The notes under the pieces were generated by a model. It was not told the origin of the DNA. It made no database searches and saw only the letters and a program-made list of their open reading frames with translations. 12,879 nt of DNA, taken from contig JAHFQG010000025.1 of NCBI GenBank assembly GCA_023266415.1, positions 1-12,879 of the forward strand, read 5' to 3'. Source of the stretch: Francisellaceae bacterium (GTDB lineage: Bacteria > Pseudomonadota > Gammaproteobacteria > Berkiellales > Berkiellaceae). This document shows, one piece after another, positions 10,982-12,879 of this stretch; positions within the stretch are counted from its first letter, which is position 1, and each line of letters starts with the position of its first letter. A program made the position numbers and the translations under genes.

Positions 10982-12879
10982 GAAATCACTTGTTTTATTA
11001 GTTCACGAATAGCTTCGGCGACACCAGCGGGATCGCGCTCGAAGCCCACTTCGGGGGGGTATTGGGTACATTTAATAATATCAGCAATAAGGTTTTGGGC
11101 AACGCCCTCAGCCTCTGTGGCAGAAAGGCCGGCCAAACGTTCGATGTGCACCATGGCTTCGAGGGTGCGGCTTTTAAGTAACATGGGGTTGGTGAAGGTT
11201 TCCCATTCGGTTTCGGGCATAAAAGTTTTGGATACTTCGGGGAGGTAGACGGGGGTAAAGGCGGTGACTTCACTGCCATATTCTTGTTGTTGTTCTTCTT
11301 CAATTTTTTCACGGCTTTCTTGTTGGCGTTCTATTTCTTCTTCTAGAAGGGAAATAAGGGCAGCCACAGCGCGTTCAAAGGAGGAAGAATCTTCGTTTTC
11401 AGCCAAACTTTCTTGAATGAGGGTGATTTCTTCTACTTCTGGGGGCGCTTGCATTTTGAACGCGGGAGCATGGAACACTTGTTCGAAGCGGCGGAGGCGT
11501 TTATCGAGGTTCGTAAGAAGTACTGCATCGGGACGTTCGACGCATAACATTTGGTTAATTTTCAAGTACTTAACCGGAGGTGGGTTGGCAAAAAACATAC
11601 GGGCACGGATGATTTTGGACCGAAAGAAGATATGCGCATCGCCCGAAACTTGGTCTTTTAAGTCGAGTAGGTCTAGGCGTCCTCGGCGATCGGTGGCGGT
11701 ACTACGGGAGTCTGTATAGTTGTTGGTCATACTACCGGCGTTGATTTGAAAACCACTCACGTTAGTGACATAGGCTTCCCCAGCCGTTTTATTAAAAAAG
11801 TCCCAGGTTTCGGTTGGATCTTCGAGTTTCATACAGATTTTAATGTTGGTGTTAGCACCAATAGAGGCGGCTTCTTCTTTGGAAGATTTTTGGAAGGCCG
11901 GTAAGTCTTGACCGGCGAAGATGGCGGAGAACCCTAAAGAACGAGCCTGAGCGGGCACAACGGCAAACCCTTGTACGGCATAGTAACCGTACTCGTCCAT
12001 AATGCATAAATAAGGCGTGGGGGAGTTCGTTGGTTTTCGTTTAATCACGTCTTGGTAGCTACCTTCTACGGCGTCGCCTAAACCAGAGGCCATCATGGCT
12101 TTGAGGGAAGCCACAATAATTTTACCCAAGTTGGCTAATTCGTCAGGGGCTTTTTCTAAAGCAGGCAGCAGGACAACCATGATACGTCGATTCAACACCA
12201 CATCTTTGAAGTCCACTTCGGCCAAGTTGGTTCGGATGATATGGCCATAGGTATCGGCCAGAGAGGAAAAGACTCGGGTGAGCTGCATGGTGATGAACCC
12301 GTGTTGTTCGCGCACCTCACCGGCCTGATCATACTTTTTGGCAGGATTGAATCCGGGTAGGTTATCTATATAGCTTGAAATTGGATCGAGAATAACCGTG
12401 GGCATATTATCCAAAGGAACGGTACGCCCCCCTTCGAGCGGAAATTTTTTCTCAATCACCATTTGAATGAGAGATTCTATTTTAAAATAGTTTCGAATAA
12501 CGTGGGCATCGAGTAAAATGTGGCCTTCGTCTCGCATAGCCACCAATACTTTCATGAGGGCTTCCACGAAGGAGATAGCTCGGCCTTTCCACATATCGCC
12601 ATCTCCCCCCCCGCTTTTGTCGCCTCCGGGCATGAGACTGACCACCAGCTGGGAGAGCATGCTGGAAGAGCCGATGCTGAAGGGGTTCATGGTGTTAGAG
12701 AGGCGAGTTTCTTGAGGGCCGATGATATCACGAGCACCAGTCATAAAGTTAACCAACAACAAATCATCTTCACGGCCCATACGGCGAACCATGGAAAAAA
12801 TTTTAGCAAATAGGGAGTTATCCCCTTTTCCATCGATGTAGATAAAGCCACTGCCCTGTACTAGGGCATTAAAAGCGAT
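10978..12879 (-). CDS. dotL: DotL (IcmO) type IV coupling ATPase, N-terminus beyond the right edge
   Basis: The frame is open through the right edge, giving 633 residues of the C-terminal part. The visible portion starts IAFNALVQGSGFIYIDGKGD, the stretch that follows the Walker A loop in this family; Walker A itself and the membrane helices lie outside. Walker B is seen as YLCIMDEYGYY (Asp-Glu at 11992-11997), followed by QARSLGFSAIFAGQDLPAF and ANTNIKICMKLEDP, typical of TraG/VirD4-type coupling ATPases. DotL takes effectors from adaptors into the Dot/Icm channel. Its tail (last 200 residues) has a Glu/Gln-rich coiled segment (window residues 509-534) and a helical end with TQYPP; in Legionella this region binds DotN and IcmS-IcmW. 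Legionella DotL is 783 residues, so roughly 150-200 are missing. In Legionella icmO/dotL ends the icmTSRQPO operon, so icmP/dotM and icmQ may lie to the right. Confidence 0.93.
   Translation of the reverse strand: MAFNALVQGSGFIYIDGKGDNSLFAKIFSMVRRMGREDDLLLVNFMTGARDIIGPQETRLSNTMNPFSIGSSSMLSQLVVSLMPGGDKSGGGDGDMWKGRAISFVEALMKVLVAMRDEGHILLDAHVIRNYFKIESLIQMVIEKKFPLEGGRTVPLDNMPTVILDPISSYIDNLPGFNPAKKYDQAGEVREQHGFITMQLTRVFSSLADTYGHIIRTNLAEVDFKDVVLNRRIMVVLLPALEKAPDELANLGKIIVASLKAMMASGLGDAVEGSYQDVIKRKPTNSPTPYLCIMDEYGYYAVQGFAVVPAQARSLGFSAIFAGQDLPAFQKSSKEEAASIGANTNIKICMKLEDPTETWDFFNKTAGEAYVTNVSGFQINAGSMTNNYTDSRSTATDRRGRLDLLDLKDQVSGDAHIFFRSKIIRARMFFANPPPVKYLKINQMLCVERPDAVLLTNLDKRLRRFEQVFHAPAFKMQAPPEVEEITLIQESLAENEDSSSFERAVAALISLLEEEIERQQESREKIEEEQQQEYGSEVTAFTPVYLPEVSKTFMPETEWETFTNPMLLKSRTLEAMVHIERLAGLSATEAEGVAQNLIADIIKCTQYPPEVGFERDPAGVAEAIRELIKQVIS

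Noticed and set aside
1..12879. Mobile element, CRISPR array or RNA genes
   Set aside because: No transposase-like frame, terminal inverted repeats, regularly spaced palindromic repeats or cloverleaf-like sequence was found on reading both strands; dispersed small RNAs cannot be excluded by eye.

Overview
The window is almost entirely coding and carries part of a chromosomal Dot/Icm-type (type IVB) secretion locus. IcmV, IcmW, IcmX, two DotA-like proteins and the DotL coupling ATPase are recognisable from conserved blocks. This points to a gammaproteobacterium of the order Legionellales. In Legionella the icmX-icmW/icmV-dotA cluster and the icmTSRQPO cluster (icmO = dotL) are separate. Here they lie within 13 kb of each other, closer to what is known of Coxiella and Rickettsiella. 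The exact genus cannot be read from the sequence. No tRNA, rRNA, IS element, integrase or CRISPR array was seen.

Left arm (1-2976, minus strand): icmW, a 96-residue exported protein, an icmX-like gene and a long membrane protein that resembles the BCCT (betaine/carnitine/choline) transporters and runs off the left edge. The four overlap or nearly touch and read as one operon. Middle (3075-7928, plus strand): icmV, dotA-1 and dotA-2, each overlapping the next, diverge from icmW across a 98-bp intergenic region. dotA-1 and dotA-2 are clear tandem paralogues sharing the same framework but differing in their periplasmic parts and tails.

Right arm (7962-12879, minus strand, convergent with dotA-2): a dotL gene whose start and Walker A lie beyond the right edge, then a GT2-GtrA membrane glycosyltransferase coupled to dotL by an ATGA overlap. 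Two unrecognised genes follow, each behind its own TATAAT box: a Pro/Glu/Lys repeat protein with one amphipathic helix segment, and a 351-residue helical, charged protein. A perfect 12-bp inverted repeat lies at the end of the last gene, where the two transcription units meet.

Functionally, DotL receives substrates, IcmW is a chaperone acting with IcmS on the DotL tail, and DotA/IcmX/IcmV belong to the translocation channel. The most interesting feature is that the channel parts appear doubled or divided: two DotA genes in tandem, and two consecutive exported proteins where Legionella has one IcmX. No intergenic stretch exceeds about 105 bases.
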